DNA of 55,271 nucleotides from the NCBI RefSeq assembly GCF_042680805.1, contig NZ_JBHUEM010000057.1:1-55271 (forward strand), given 5' to 3'. The position numbers were made by a program, and so were the translations under genes. Under the pieces are notes generated by a model. The model saw only the letters and a list, made by a program, of their open reading frames with translations. It ran no database searches and was not told where the DNA came from. The stretch's first letter is position 1. Every line of letters begins with the position of its first letter. Below are positions 35,610 through 44,523 of this stretch, piece after piece. The stretch comes from Bacillus_CJ salitolerans (GTDB lineage: Bacteria; Bacillota; Bacilli; Bacillales; SA4).

Positions 35610-36335
35610 TTACGCTCCTTTTTCTTCAGTTATTGCTAACGCTTCTCTCGGTTGTTCTTTATCTTCTTTTGAAACGAATCCTATTAAGAAGGCAACAATA
35701 CCAGTAATTAATAAGTTTAAACCATTAGGTAAGAGTAATGTAAGAAGAATAGCTAATCCCCCGCAGACAATGAAAACGATGACCTTTTTCAGTGAAGTGA
35801 GCTGAAAATATACTAATGCAAGAAACATAGCGGTAAAGCTGAATCCTAACCCCAGTTTCTCTGGATCTGGTATCCAGCTTCCTGCCACTGTTCCAATCGA
35901 AGTCCCAATAAACCATGTTAAATATAGGGTTAAGCTCACAGCAATAATATAATATTTATTCGGTAAGTGGTTTCTAAAATGATTGAGTTTTATGGCATAT
36001 TGTTCGTCAATTAAAAAGAACGCCATCACATTCGTGTAGGTCGTGGAAAACCCTTTATAATATGGTGACATAGATAACCCCATTAAGAAGTGCCTTGAGT
36101 TTATAAGAAATGTCGTTAATACAATCATCCAAAAATTAACTCCATCAGTTAACATGGATAATGTCGCAAATTGTGCAGATCCAGCAAATACTATTAAAGA
36201 CATGGCCATACTTTGCCAAGCAGATAGGTCAGCTTGAATCGACATTAAACCAAAGATTGCACCAAATACGAGTAAACTTAAACCAATCGGTAATGCATCC
36301 AAAAAGCCCTTCTTCCAATGTTGTTTCTTCTGCAT
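35610..36335 (-). CDS. azlC: Branched-chain amino acid exporter, large subunit
   Basis: A 241-residue membrane protein of the AzlC family: GFLDALPIGLSLLVFGAIFG at the N-terminus, AGSAQFATLSML and INSRHFLMGLSMSPYYKG in the conserved middle, and about seven helices. The ATG follows GAGGAGG. The palindrome at 36353-36374 is only 18 bases upstream of the start and is shared with the neighbouring TrmB-type regulator gene. This exporter is therefore probably controlled by that regulator, not by Lrp/AzlB as in the B. subtilis azl operon. Confidence 0.88.
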   Translation of the reverse strand: MQKKQHWKKGFLDALPIGLSLLVFGAIFGLMSIQADLSAWQSMAMSLIVFAGSAQFATLSMLTDGVNFWMIVLTTFLINSRHFLMGLSMSPYYKGFSTTYTNVMAFFLIDEQYAIKLNHFRNHLPNKYYIIAVSLTLYLTWFIGTSIGTVAGSWIPDPEKLGLGFSFTAMFLALVYFQLTSLKKVIVFIVCGGLAILLTLLLPNGLNLLITGIVAFLIGFVSKEDKEQPREALAITEEKGA

Positions 36336-36352
36336 ATTACATCCTCCTCAAT

Positions 36353-36374
36353 AGTAGTTAAATAAATAACTACT
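36353..36374. promoter_or_regulatory. Predicted operator upstream of azlC
   Basis: AGTAGTTA, six bases, TAACTACT: a perfect palindrome that extends by two more bases on each side. The same half-sites and the same 6-base spacing occur at 37524-37545 before the TrmB-type gene. Confidence 0.7.
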
Positions 36375-36395
36375 ATCAAATAAAGTGAAACTTTC

Positions 36396-36586
36396 AATCA
36401 GTGGGGGTTTTCCTCATCCCCCACTGATTGTTAGCCCCGGCCCGCATGATGTGGGTCACACAGACGTTGCCACAGGATGTGGGGATCTTAGTCTGTGTTC
36501 ATATTATCGGGTTCTTACTGGCGCTTATCCCCCACTTAAACTTCTCGATTCATCTAATGTTTTGAAGTGGGGGTCTTAGCGCCAGT
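36396..36586. ncRNA. Structured element with nested hairpins (IS605-end/omega-RNA-like or free ncRNA)
   Basis: The element has hairpin A (AATCAGTGGGGG / CCCCCACTGATT, 36396-36429), a short CCCGCA/TGTGGG stem, a stem ACACAGAC/GTCTGTGT enclosing CCACA/TGTGG (36458-36498), and long hairpin B (ACTGGCGCT...CCCCCACTT paired with AAGTGGGGG...AGCGCCAGT, 36517-36586). It has much more pairing than neighbouring DNA and is GC-richer. No protein reads sensibly. The form resembles a non-autonomous IS200/IS605 element with palindromic ends, or the omega-RNA end of a tnpB, but no tnpA or tnpB is present. Confidence 0.4.
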
Positions 36587-36694
36587 TGGAGCGGGATAAA
36601 TGATAGAAAAAATACTCAATTGTCCCACTCTATTTCTATAGATAGGTAGAATTGAATATTTACAAAGCAAAGCATATAAGCAAGTTCGAATCGC

Positions 36695-37510
36695 TTACAC
36701 TTTAGTGAAATTCCTACCAGTCACAATTTGAAATAAATCTGATCGGCTTCTCCATAATGCATTTACTTTTTCTGGGCCATATTCTCTCGTGATCTCCTCA
36801 ATCATAATATCATGACGTATATATTCGATAGCTACTAGAACGAGGGCTGGATCTTTCGTCTTAACAGCACTTGGCTCATTCTTATCATGGAAATTCGCAA
36901 TGACCACTTCCTCACCATCACGAGCAACTATTGTCAAACAGCCTCCAATTCTTTCTTGCACAACTTGAGGAGGCATATAGTTATGGTGAAACGAATGCCC
37001 GATTTTTTGTTCCTCTGCTCCAAAGATGATCGAAAAGATACTTAAATCAGGATTTCTAATATTGTCTACAGCTGTTTTCACCTGCTCAACTTGAGGCTCC
37101 CATACAGAAATCCATAACTCCTTCTCAGCTCTTCCAATAACATCCAACATCTCTTTCATAACTGCATCCTCACCACTTATATGCAGGATGACGTTTAATT
37201 CAGGAGCTTGCTCAATCGTATTTAACCGGTCTTCTAAATAACTAAAGGTATGCTCCATACTTTCTCTAATTCGGCACACCATTTCCTTAGCCGGTACTGG
37301 GGAGTATTTAACAGGATCTGATGGAACAATGTAGACAGCCCCCCTGTCAATCAATTTCCCTAACACTTCATAAATCATAGACCGGGGAACACCGGACCTT
37401 TTACTCACTTCATAACCAGTAACAGGTGAATGCTTGAGAAGTGCAATATATGCCTTACTTTCATATTGTGAAAATCCAATCTTTTGGAGTTCGACTACTA
37501 AATTTTCCAC
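36695..37510 (-). CDS. TrmB-family transcriptional regulator
   Basis: A 271-residue regulator. The N-terminal winged helix (residues 1-70) reads LQKIGFSQYESKAYIALL and GYEVSKRSGVPRSMIYEVLGKL, the TrmB signature. A coiled segment follows (85-105), then a C-terminal TrmB sensor domain with phospholipase-D-like folds (ELWISVWEPQVEQ). The GTG start has AAGGAGAG. Its promoter (TTGACA, 18 bases, TATAAA; 37545-37574) runs into a palindrome identical to that before azlC, so autorepression is likely. It resembles B. subtilis YrhO, which also neighbours a LysE-type exporter gene. The ligand may be an amino acid. Confidence 0.83.
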   Translation of the reverse strand: MENLVVELQKIGFSQYESKAYIALLKHSPVTGYEVSKRSGVPRSMIYEVLGKLIDRGAVYIVPSDPVKYSPVPAKEMVCRIRESMEHTFSYLEDRLNTIEQAPELNVILHISGEDAVMKEMLDVIGRAEKELWISVWEPQVEQVKTAVDNIRNPDLSIFSIIFGAEEQKIGHSFHHNYMPPQVVQERIGGCLTIVARDGEEVVIANFHDKNEPSAVKTKDPALVLVAIEYIRHDIMIEEITREYGPEKVNALWRSRSDLFQIVTGRNFTKV

Positions 37511-37523
37511 TCAATCTCTCCTT

Positions 37524-37545
37524 AGTAGTTATAATAATAACTACT
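37524..37545. promoter_or_regulatory. Predicted operator of the TrmB-type regulator gene
   Basis: AGTAGTTA, TAATAA, TAACTACT: same half-sites and spacing as at 36353-36374. It overlaps the last base of the -10 box and the start region, the usual place for a repressor. Confidence 0.72.
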
Positions 37546-37574
37546 TTATACAATGGATGATGTTGAAATGTCAA
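37545..37574 (-). promoter_or_regulatory. Promoter of the TrmB-type regulator gene
   Basis: On the minus strand: TTGACA (37569-37574), an 18-base spacer and TATAAA (37545-37550). The operator begins at the end of the -10 box. Confidence 0.7.
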
Positions 37575-37635
37575 TATATTCAGACAAAAAAATAAACAAA
37601 CTAAAAGAAGCTTGTTTATTCTTATTTATTTTCGA

Positions 37636-38409
37636 TTATCTTTTTGGGGACATACACGGGTATGAATAAGCGACTAATTCAAACCCTCTTTTTTGAAGGA
37701 TTGGGGAGCTCATCGGACTAGCATCTACGGTTAATAGCTTATAACCTTTACTCCATGCTTGCCCTGCTCGAATGGCAAGCAATGACGTATAATAACCCTT
37801 TTTACGATAATTTGGAAGCGTCGTTCCTCCCCAAAGACTGCCAAACGAGGTTCCTTTATGTAAATACATCCAAGCGGCACTAACTAGCTTTCCGTCCTCA
37901 TAAGCTCCGTATATGTGTAAATGTTCAGGATCCTCAATTAAATCCCGTTTCAATCTTTCACCAAGACTATCGTGAGAAGTATTCCACACATCGTTTTCAA
38001 GTTGGATTAGTTCGTCTACTCCCTTATTATCTGTAATTGGCTTTATTGTATTTGGAATACTATCGTTTAATAGTGACTCTTGAGATTCAATATCTAAAAT
38101 AAGCAATGCTTCTGGTTCTTCAACCGAAAATCCCTTTTGTTCGAGAATCTGCTTTAACCGTGCTGGTTGATCGTAATCATACAGTTTCCATTCAAACGGT
38201 TGCCCAATATTATTAAAATAACGAAGTTCTTCCTCTATTACTCTCTCTGCGTTGTCTTCCATTAATTGAGAGAACGAAATAAATCCATGATCCTCAAACA
38301 AAGCGACATGACGTACGACAAATTCAGATTCCTCACGTCTCCAACCGGAATGAACTGGCTCTATCCTTTGTTCCTTCGTAAAAATTTCTATCATTTGTTG
38401 TTTATTCAA
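37636..38409 (-). CDS. GNAT-family acetyltransferase, 257 aa
   Basis: A two-part protein. The N-terminal half (about 1-125) is GNAT-like without a clear acetyl-CoA loop. The C-terminal half carries the conserved region (GGTTLPNYRKKGYYTSLLAIR, the acetyl-CoA pyrophosphate loop, and late VDASPMSSPILQKRGFELV). The TTG start has GGGAGG at 8 bases. It lies 12 bases downstream of the LysE-type exporter gene and is transcribed with it. Co-location with two amino acid exporters suggests it may acetylate an amino acid or an analogue. Confidence 0.78.
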   Translation of the reverse strand: MNKQQMIEIFTKEQRIEPVHSGWRREESEFVVRHVALFEDHGFISFSQLMEDNAERVIEEELRYFNNIGQPFEWKLYDYDQPARLKQILEQKGFSVEEPEALLILDIESQESLLNDSIPNTIKPITDNKGVDELIQLENDVWNTSHDSLGERLKRDLIEDPEHLHIYGAYEDGKLVSAAWMYLHKGTSFGSLWGGTTLPNYRKKGYYTSLLAIRAGQAWSKGYKLLTVDASPMSSPILQKRGFELVAYSYPCMSPKR

Positions 38410-38421
38410 GCATAATCCTCC

Positions 38422-39033
38422 CTACAAAAATAACGTTGCCAGTAAGTAAATGGCGGTTCCCCACATAATAATAGCAGATACTTTATTCAACATGAAAATG
38501 ATATTTCCAGTTTTATCAAGCTTGCCTATTTTATTGCCGATAAATGCTAAGGAAAAAAACCATAACCACGACACAAGAATACACGCTAATGTGAACGCTA
38601 GTTTTTCTTCGGCAGTATAAGATAGTGAACTTGTCCCTATTACACCAACCGTATCCAAGATAGCATGAGGGTTTAACAAACTTACAGAGGCAGCAAAGCC
38701 GATTTGTTTTTTAGGAGTCATTGCTACTCCGTCTATTGATTGCTGGCTAGGCTTACTTCTCCACGTTACATACCCCATATAAATCATAAATAAAATTCCA
38801 ATACTTAATAGAGCTACTTTTATCCCAGCATTCCCTAGGACTAAAACAGAGACCCCCAATACAGCTAAAGTGATAAGCAAGGTATCACAAAGAGATGCTG
38901 TAATGACAACAGGCAAGGCTCTTTTGAAGCGTGGCTGGGTGGCACCTTGATTAAAAACAAATACGTTTTGGACACCTAATGGAAGGATGAGTCCAAAGGC
39001 AAGAATAATACCATGAATAATCCCATTTACCAT
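38422..39033 (-). CDS. LysE/ArgO-family amino acid exporter
   Basis: A 203-residue protein with six helices. The N-terminus has the family box FGLILPLGVQNVFVFNQGA, and the middle has SLLNPHAILDTVGVIG, both LysE/ArgO marks. These carriers export basic or other amino acids. The start has a GAGAGGA region. Gene order resembles the B. subtilis yrhO-yrhP neighbourhood. The promoter is likely in 39034-39231; no operator like AGTAGTTA is seen there, so this gene may not share the azlC regulator. Confidence 0.82.
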   Translation of the reverse strand: MVNGIIHGIILAFGLILPLGVQNVFVFNQGATQPRFKRALPVVITASLCDTLLITLAVLGVSVLVLGNAGIKVALLSIGILFMIYMGYVTWRSKPSQQSIDGVAMTPKKQIGFAASVSLLNPHAILDTVGVIGTSSLSYTAEEKLAFTLACILVSWLWFFSLAFIGNKIGKLDKTGNIIFMLNKVSAIIMWGTAIYLLATLFL

Positions 39034-39231
39034 TCTTGATAATCCTCTCTATTCTCTTTAATCGATTACAGAATATTTCCATTGTATATGAAAATGACCT
39101 GTTTGTGACCATCCAAGCATAAGCGTGTCCGCCATCCAATATTGTTTTATTGAGCGGATTTGTATGCAGGGATAGATTTATATCGTAACCATAACATGAT
39201 AAAAATGTTTGACAAACAAATAATATATTCT

Positions 39232-39822
39232 CTATTTGGAAATAAATATTCCATTGGATTTGGAAGACGCGTAATATTCAATAAGGTTTTTTTCAGCTAG
39301 CAAAAACAATTCAGGTAATGTTTCTTTTAATGAGTACCATTGTAGTTCATCTAAATCATCATTTGGGGAAGGGTTCCCTGAGATAAATTTTGCTCGTAAT
39401 ACGACTGATAACACATGTCGTTCGGGTGAAATAAAATTAGAAACAACATTTAATATAGACACAATTTCAATATTATCTTTATCGAGCCCAGTCTCTTCCT
39501 TTATCTCTCTGTAACCAGCAGTTATGAAATCTTCATTATATTCAAGATAACCACCTGGTATACACCATTTTCCTTTTCCATATTGACCGTTTCTCTTTCC
39601 GAGTAAGACTTTATCTTCATATTCAATAAGAACAACTACTGTTGGTAAAGGATTACTATAAACTTTATTATTACAATGCAAACATTGAACAAAGTTAAGC
39701 TTACTGGAAACACTTTGCACTAATTTATTTCCGCACTGATGACAGAATCGATACATCTTTGAAGCTGTGAGATTATTATCTTCCATGTCGTAATATTTAA
39801 AAACTTGTTCTAATTGAACCAT
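39232..39822 (-). CDS. Nudix hydrolase with zinc ribbon
   Basis: A 196-residue protein with an N-terminal zinc ribbon (two C-x-x-C pairs: FCHQCGN and QCLHCNN), then the Nudix box. The box reads GGYLEYNEDFITAGYREIKEETGL, giving the G-x5-E-x7-R-E-x-x-E-E-x-G core. NADH-pyrophosphatase (NudC) has the same ribbon, but the SQPWPFPxS motif that marks NudC is not seen. The start is unclear: ATG at 39822 is used, with a TTG at 39840 as the other candidate. It hydrolyses a nucleoside diphosphate linked to some moiety. Confidence 0.8.
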   Translation of the reverse strand: MVQLEQVFKYYDMEDNNLTASKMYRFCHQCGNKLVQSVSSKLNFVQCLHCNNKVYSNPLPTVVVLIEYEDKVLLGKRNGQYGKGKWCIPGGYLEYNEDFITAGYREIKEETGLDKDNIEIVSILNVVSNFISPERHVLSVVLRAKFISGNPSPNDDLDELQWYSLKETLPELFLLAEKNLIEYYASSKSNGIFISK

Positions 39823-39840
39823 TTCCTCATTCAACTCCAA

Positions 39841-40511
39841 TGTCGTTATTTGAAATTATTAACTTACAACAGAACATAAAGGTTATTGAAACTCTTATGC
39901 TTCGTTACAAAATAAAAAGCTACCCACAATGGCAGCTGAACCTTAAGTATTAAATTACCATTAATTTGTGATTTGTGCTTGTGCATATTCTTTTGAACAG
40001 TCAATAAGCTTGTGTATTCATGTAACTCTAATAGATTCATTCTTTTTCTATCTAAGTGAATCCTCTTATTCAAACGTTCTGCACCTTCAACATTTTCGAT
40101 TCTATCATCAATAAATATACTGTCATCTTACTTAGCTTGTTCATTCTTTAGAGCAATTCTAAGTACCATCAGCTTGTTTCGAACCATTCCCCGTGCCTTA
40201 CCCCATTCTCAAATCTCTTCATATAATTATAACACTTAGGATTCTACTATCAGGTAGATAATTCCATTACAGAGAAAAATTTCCCATTCATTATCCTGCT
40301 CTTTACTTCAACAAAAGGTGGCATATTTCTTCATGAATCAGCACCACTATTATTGCACTCTCGTATCCAATAGTTAAATACTTTAACTTACATATGAACA
40401 TACTATCCAAAGATAACTACTTCATAAATACGACATTTCAGCAGAAGTTAACTTAACATGATATTCGAATGTACGAATATATTTTCCCTTATCACTTCTT
40501 TCAAGAAAGGC
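39841..40511. other. Long stretch with only a decayed HAD fragment
   Basis: There is no intact gene in about 670 bases. A HAD-hydrolase remnant lies at 40060-40176. The rest is AT-rich and shows no repeat, terminator or family signal that I can identify. Confidence 0.5.
40060..40176 (-). pseudogene. HAD-family hydrolase remnant
   Basis: The translation contains IALKNEQAK, an in-frame stop, then DDSIFIDDRIENVEGAERLN. The block IDDRIENVEGA is the conserved late HAD motif (D-D-x-x-x-N) of sugar-phosphate-type phosphatases. The upstream catalytic DxD part is missing, so this is an isolated C-terminal piece. Confidence 0.6.
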
Positions 40512-41600
40512 TCACTTTAACGTTCCTATGCTCCTAATATTAACGTTTGTTTTTACTTCAAATTGAACACGAGGATATATATCCTCCCATCTTTTGGCAC
40601 TGTTTGAATCATTCCATTGCATGGATCGGTAACGTATCCCAAAACCGAATGGATCAACCTTCTCCTCTTGAACTTTTTTCAGCAGGTCTTCAACTTGTTC
40701 TTTCAGTTTCTCTTCAAGCATTTCTTCTGCTATTTTCCGCTCATCTTCACTTATCTTTTCGAAGCTTTCTTCCACAACGCCGCCTATATCCATTTCCATT
40801 TTAATGACAAGGGGCTCCTTATCCGTTTGTAAGGTGATCTTAATATTATTTTTGTCAGTTCTAACCGACAAAAAGTTCTCTTTTGATTTAACCTTAATGT
40901 ACATTTGATTTTTCGGACTATTAATTACATTTACTAATTGTGTTTCTTCTCTAGAAAGCTTTAACAAATTCCCTTCATTATCAACAATTGCAGCTGTTTC
41001 GACCAAATATTGCTTCTCTTTAACTTTCACTACTGGAAGTACAGGGTCAACTCCATCATCATAGTATTCTCTTCTGTATTCAAATAAATATTTCGTGATA
41101 ATATGTGGATCCTCAGTCCCCGTTCTCTCAAATGCAATGACAAGCTCATACGATGGCTGTGTTTCTGTTTTAGGCTTAGTTTGGAAGACGTCTTTTGCCT
41201 TACCATCTGCAACTGCAACAAATGTAATCTGTTGTATATCATGCTGCCTTGAAAACCAACTAGAAATATATCCTGCACGCCCTGGTACAATGTCGCTTCC
41301 AAGTAAGATGATTTTCGTATGTCCATAATCTAGTTCTTTATCTACTTGATTTTTGATTTTTTGAATGGCATCTGATATAGATTCACCCGTTTCCTGCAAG
41401 ACAACATACTTTTCTTCAGCCCTTCCGGCCCCCTTTGAACTCGGCATTGACACCCGTAATGAAATTAAATAAGGCTCCTTATCATTCTCACTTTTATCAA
41501 TACCAAACCCGAGAACAAACAACCGTTTATCAATGTCTTTAAATGCACACCCGCTTAAAAGTATGACGAATACAAGGCTAATTAGGATAGACTTCCACAT
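40512..41600 (-). CDS. Ger(x)C-family spore germination lipoprotein
   Basis: A 362-residue lipoprotein. The signal peptide ends LSGC (Cys about 18) and is followed by the GerC-type domain: FVLGFGIDKSEND, LRVSMPSSKGAG, TKIILLGSDIVPGRAGY and WFSRQHDIQQITFVAVADGKAKDVF. The conserved C-terminal module includes VDPFGFGIRYRS. It is the third subunit of the germinant receptor, displayed on the outer face of the spore inner membrane. The start at 41600 follows GGAGGG. It overlaps the GerB-type gene by 19 bases. Confidence 0.88.
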   Translation of the reverse strand: MWKSILISLVFVILLSGCAFKDIDKRLFVLGFGIDKSENDKEPYLISLRVSMPSSKGAGRAEEKYVVLQETGESISDAIQKIKNQVDKELDYGHTKIILLGSDIVPGRAGYISSWFSRQHDIQQITFVAVADGKAKDVFQTKPKTETQPSYELVIAFERTGTEDPHIITKYLFEYRREYYDDGVDPVLPVVKVKEKQYLVETAAIVDNEGNLLKLSREETQLVNVINSPKNQMYIKVKSKENFLSVRTDKNNIKITLQTDKEPLVIKMEMDIGGVVEESFEKISEDERKIAEEMLEEKLKEQVEDLLKKVQEEKVDPFGFGIRYRSMQWNDSNSAKRWEDIYPRVQFEVKTNVNIRSIGTLK

Positions 41601-42694
41601 TTCTTGGCCCTCCGATACATGAAATACAAAACAATGGCATGGCAAATCACTAAAGGTTGAACAATGACAAACCACCATTTTTCTAAAATAAATAGAAAGA
41701 TTTCATCAATTCGTTGAACGCCCAAGAGAGTAATAGCAAGAAAGGCAGTTAAAATCAAATAGGGAACAACCTCCTTGCCCTTATATGTGAAATTCGGAAA
41801 TTGCAGGGCATAATTAAGGAATTTATAGCTAACATGCCAGTGATGCAAAATAACAAGAATCGCAACTGCCATAAAAAGAAGTAAAAATGGAAAAAAAATT
41901 CGTTCAAAGAATCCCAATTCAATTCGGAATGAATCTGACGTTAGAATCCACGGATAATTGATACTGGCCACTCCATCGATACCATTAATACCAATTGGAA
42001 TAAATGAGGCTGTCACTAAGTTTAAGATCCCTATTATGCCCATGGTGATATATATCCCACGTTTAATCTTTATTTTTTTCGTGAAGACCTTATTGAACTG
42101 AGCTAAATTCATTACACCATCATACGTATAGCCAGCAGCTGCAATTGTAAAGTATGCCGGTATATGCCCCGCATTTACAATAGGAATTTTCATTGTAGTC
42201 CAATGGAGGTTGCCACTTGTATATGCCTTTATAAAAATAATAATTAGGATAGGGAAAATTAAAACCAGCATCATTTCAGTAGCATATAACAATCGTTTAG
42301 AATCCATGACACACCCATACAATAGTGGTAAAAGAAATAGTAATACAATTGAGGTTAAAGATGCTTCAGGATTAATAAATCGTTTAGCGATAAACGTAAA
42401 CCCCATTAAGAAAATAAAGCCTGAAGTAAACCAAGCAGAAGCTGTGAAAAGGGTGAAAAAAACAGCAAACCATCTTGGAGTATATTCATAAAGAATATCC
42501 GCATAGCTTTTTCCGGGAAATTTGCTCATCAGCGTTGTATAGCTATAAATCAACCCCATCCCGATGAAAGAGCCGATTAGAATCGCTACAACCATCCCTT
42601 CCATTCGACTATTAATTAGGATCCGTGGAACAAATGCAACAATATTGGCAGTCATCGTTCCGGCAATTATATAATAATAATATCTATTCCCCAT
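41582..42694 (-). CDS. GerB-family spore germination permease
   Basis: A 370-residue protein of the endospore-germination/APC superfamily with about ten helices. IRIELGFFERIFFPFLLLFMA and the early IAGTMTANIVAFVPRILINS are typical of GerAB/GerKB. The subunit binds the small germinant (an amino acid or sugar). It lies between the A- and C-type genes and overlaps both (11 and 19 bases), so the receptor is made from one mRNA in the forespore. Which germinant it recognises cannot be told from the sequence. Confidence 0.88.
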   Translation of the reverse strand: MGNRYYYYIIAGTMTANIVAFVPRILINSRMEGMVVAILIGSFIGMGLIYSYTTLMSKFPGKSYADILYEYTPRWFAVFFTLFTASAWFTSGFIFLMGFTFIAKRFINPEASLTSIVLLFLLPLLYGCVMDSKRLLYATEMMLVLIFPILIIIFIKAYTSGNLHWTTMKIPIVNAGHIPAYFTIAAAGYTYDGVMNLAQFNKVFTKKIKIKRGIYITMGIIGILNLVTASFIPIGINGIDGVASINYPWILTSDSFRIELGFFERIFFPFLLLFMAVAILVILHHWHVSYKFLNYALQFPNFTYKGKEVVPYLILTAFLAITLLGVQRIDEIFLFILEKWWFVIVQPLVICHAIVLYFMYRRAKKCGSLS

Positions 42695-44054
42695 TCTGAA
42701 AAGTGACCCCCTTTAGTTCATTAGGCTTTCTCTGAATAGGAATTTTAAAATAGGGCTCCCCGTAACTGGATATGCTTGTCAAATAGAACGTGAGTGTAAC
42801 TAATCCAACAGCAAGCCCAATTAATCCATAAAGAGTTCCAAAAATCAGTAGTACATACTTGATAATACGTATCGCATAGCTCATTTGGTTGAGAGGAATA
42901 GAGAAGTTTGAAATGGCCACTGCTGCCACGATAATAATCATGATGTTACTAACAAGTGAAGCCTCCGTTGCGGCTTGGCCTAAGATTAATCCACCAACAG
43001 TTGTTGCAGTCGAACTTATCGCTTTGGGTAGCCTAATACTCGCTTCAACAAGAAGTTCCATCATGATTAGCATAAACAACACTTCAATGAAACTAGGGTA
43101 TGGTACGCCCTGCCTACTAGCCGTGATTGATATTGCCAGTTGGGAACGCAGTAGTTCAGGATTATACGACACAATCCCGACGTATAATGCCGGTAAAACA
43201 AGGCCTATAAGTAAACCCAAGAAACGAAGTGAACGGAAGAATTGTGAAACCCAGTAAGTCTGGTATAAATCATCCATACTTGTTAGGAAGTCCCAAAAGA
43301 CTGCAGGTGCAATAAGAGCAAAGGGAGAGCCATTAATAAAAATAACTACTTTACCTTGGGCAATGTTATAAACCACTCGATCAGGACGCTCTGTCGTAAT
43401 TGAAACTGGAAACAACGTTCTTCTCCCATCAGTAAAGATATTTTGGAGTTTTTCTGTCGTTTCCACTATGGGCTCATCTATTTCTTCAAGCTTCTTCATC
43501 ACAATGTCCAAAACTGCTGAATTTACAACAGTCTTATCATAGATAACTGCTGCATCCATGTTGCTCATTTCACCTAGAGTTTGAACCTCAACTGTTAAAT
43601 GGGGGTTTTGGTACCGACTACGTAAAATATTTAAATTTGCAATTAGATTTTCTGTAAATGCAAACCGAGGACCTTGGATTGTTGTCTCTACAGTTGCTTC
43701 ATTGACGGAATCCACCCGAGTCTGCTGTACAGGTAGCAAATAGATTTCCCCACATAATTGAATAGCTACATCGCCTTTTGCTAACTGGAGATCCTTTTCT
43801 TCCTCAGAAGAAACTGTTTTGATTCCCATCAGAGATTTAAGATAGCTTCGATAATCACTAATGTCCTTTAGCTCAAAAAATGGCTTTACCAGTAGGGTTT
43901 GAATCTTATCTGAATTAATAATGGTCTTTATGTATGTTAACGTCACCTTGATATCTTTTAGTTTCAATTCCTGTATTGTAACACTCTTACTTTCTTCTTT
44001 TCTCATTGGAGAAAACACTCCATTCACATACGAATATTGTATAGTATTTTCCAA
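42684..44054 (-). CDS. GerA-family spore germination protein
   Basis: A 456-residue protein with an N-terminal domain (about 1-240), then the region VEASIRLPKAISSTATTVGG and YNIAQGKVVIFINGSPFALIAP that marks GerA-type proteins, and four or five C-terminal helices. The family is usually about 480-550 residues; this one is short at the N-terminus, where the TTG start has no clear ribosome binding site, so the true start may lie elsewhere. It is the first gene of the tricistronic receptor. Sporulation-specific sigma-G expression is expected from the family; I did not find a convincing sigma-G box. Confidence 0.86.
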   Translation of the reverse strand: MENTIQYSYVNGVFSPMRKEESKSVTIQELKLKDIKVTLTYIKTIINSDKIQTLLVKPFFELKDISDYRSYLKSLMGIKTVSSEEEKDLQLAKGDVAIQLCGEIYLLPVQQTRVDSVNEATVETTIQGPRFAFTENLIANLNILRSRYQNPHLTVEVQTLGEMSNMDAAVIYDKTVVNSAVLDIVMKKLEEIDEPIVETTEKLQNIFTDGRRTLFPVSITTERPDRVVYNIAQGKVVIFINGSPFALIAPAVFWDFLTSMDDLYQTYWVSQFFRSLRFLGLLIGLVLPALYVGIVSYNPELLRSQLAISITASRQGVPYPSFIEVLFMLIMMELLVEASIRLPKAISSTATTVGGLILGQAATEASLVSNIMIIIVAAVAISNFSIPLNQMSYAIRIIKYVLLIFGTLYGLIGLAVGLVTLTFYLTSISSYGEPYFKIPIQRKPNELKGVTFQNGE

Positions 44055-44094
44055 TTCGTACCAATATATGTGAGTGTTGTGAGGAAACCTTCAG

Positions 44095-44119
44095 AAAAAA
44101 ACCTTCTATTATGAAGGTT
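44095..44119 (-). terminator. Intrinsic terminator
   Basis: AACCTTC and GAAGGTT pair around TATTAT, and on the minus strand are followed by a T-run. It lies just before the IS110 end remnant and 400 bases past the DUF5316-like gene. Confidence 0.65.
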
Positions 44120-44158
44120 CTGCTAAAGTTTTAATGTTGACAATAGTTGGAAAACTTT

Positions 44159-44260
44159 AAACATATTTGAGGCTGGTTGGGACTCTGATCCGGTTTAACA
44201 AACGAAGCGATGATACTACAAGAAGGTATTAGGCGTTACCGGCAAGATTAATCAGGAGGA
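44159..44260 (+). mobile_element. IS110-type left end remnant
   Basis: It aligns with the leader of the second IS110 copy (50738-50836): AGGCTGGTTGGGAC, GTTTAACAA, GCGA, TACAAGAAG and the final AGGAGGA ribosome binding site occur in the same order and spacing. No transposase follows, so it is a solo end. The rest of 44055-44523 also holds a terminator (44095-44119) and an open but start-less minus-strand stretch near 44300-44450 that I cannot assign. Confidence 0.65.
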
Positions 44261-44523
44261 GCCTAAGGCAGAGCTTTGTATGCTTGCTTCCACTCCTTAT
44301 CACTCCTTTTTCCGAATTTAATAGATGGATAGGCAAATTATTATTTCTATAAATCCCAAACAACTCCCTCCTTTGCTTTTGAGCAATCGCTCGACAATCA
44401 TTAGCAATGGAAGCAGGTCCTCCTCCCTCTAAAAAAATATGAGACCAGCAGCTGCTGATCCCTTATTTCGCTTATTAAAAAAAGTACATCCGTTCATGAT
44501 ATAGGAGTTTTTTCTAAGATTTA

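Noticed and set aside
36385..36579. 64-codon plus-strand frame in the structured element
   Set aside because: It follows the hairpin arms, has no ribosome binding site and no protein family likeness.
42889..43257. 122-codon plus-strand frame antisense to the gerA-type gene
   Set aside because: It mirrors the coding bias of a well-recognised gene and has no start signal.
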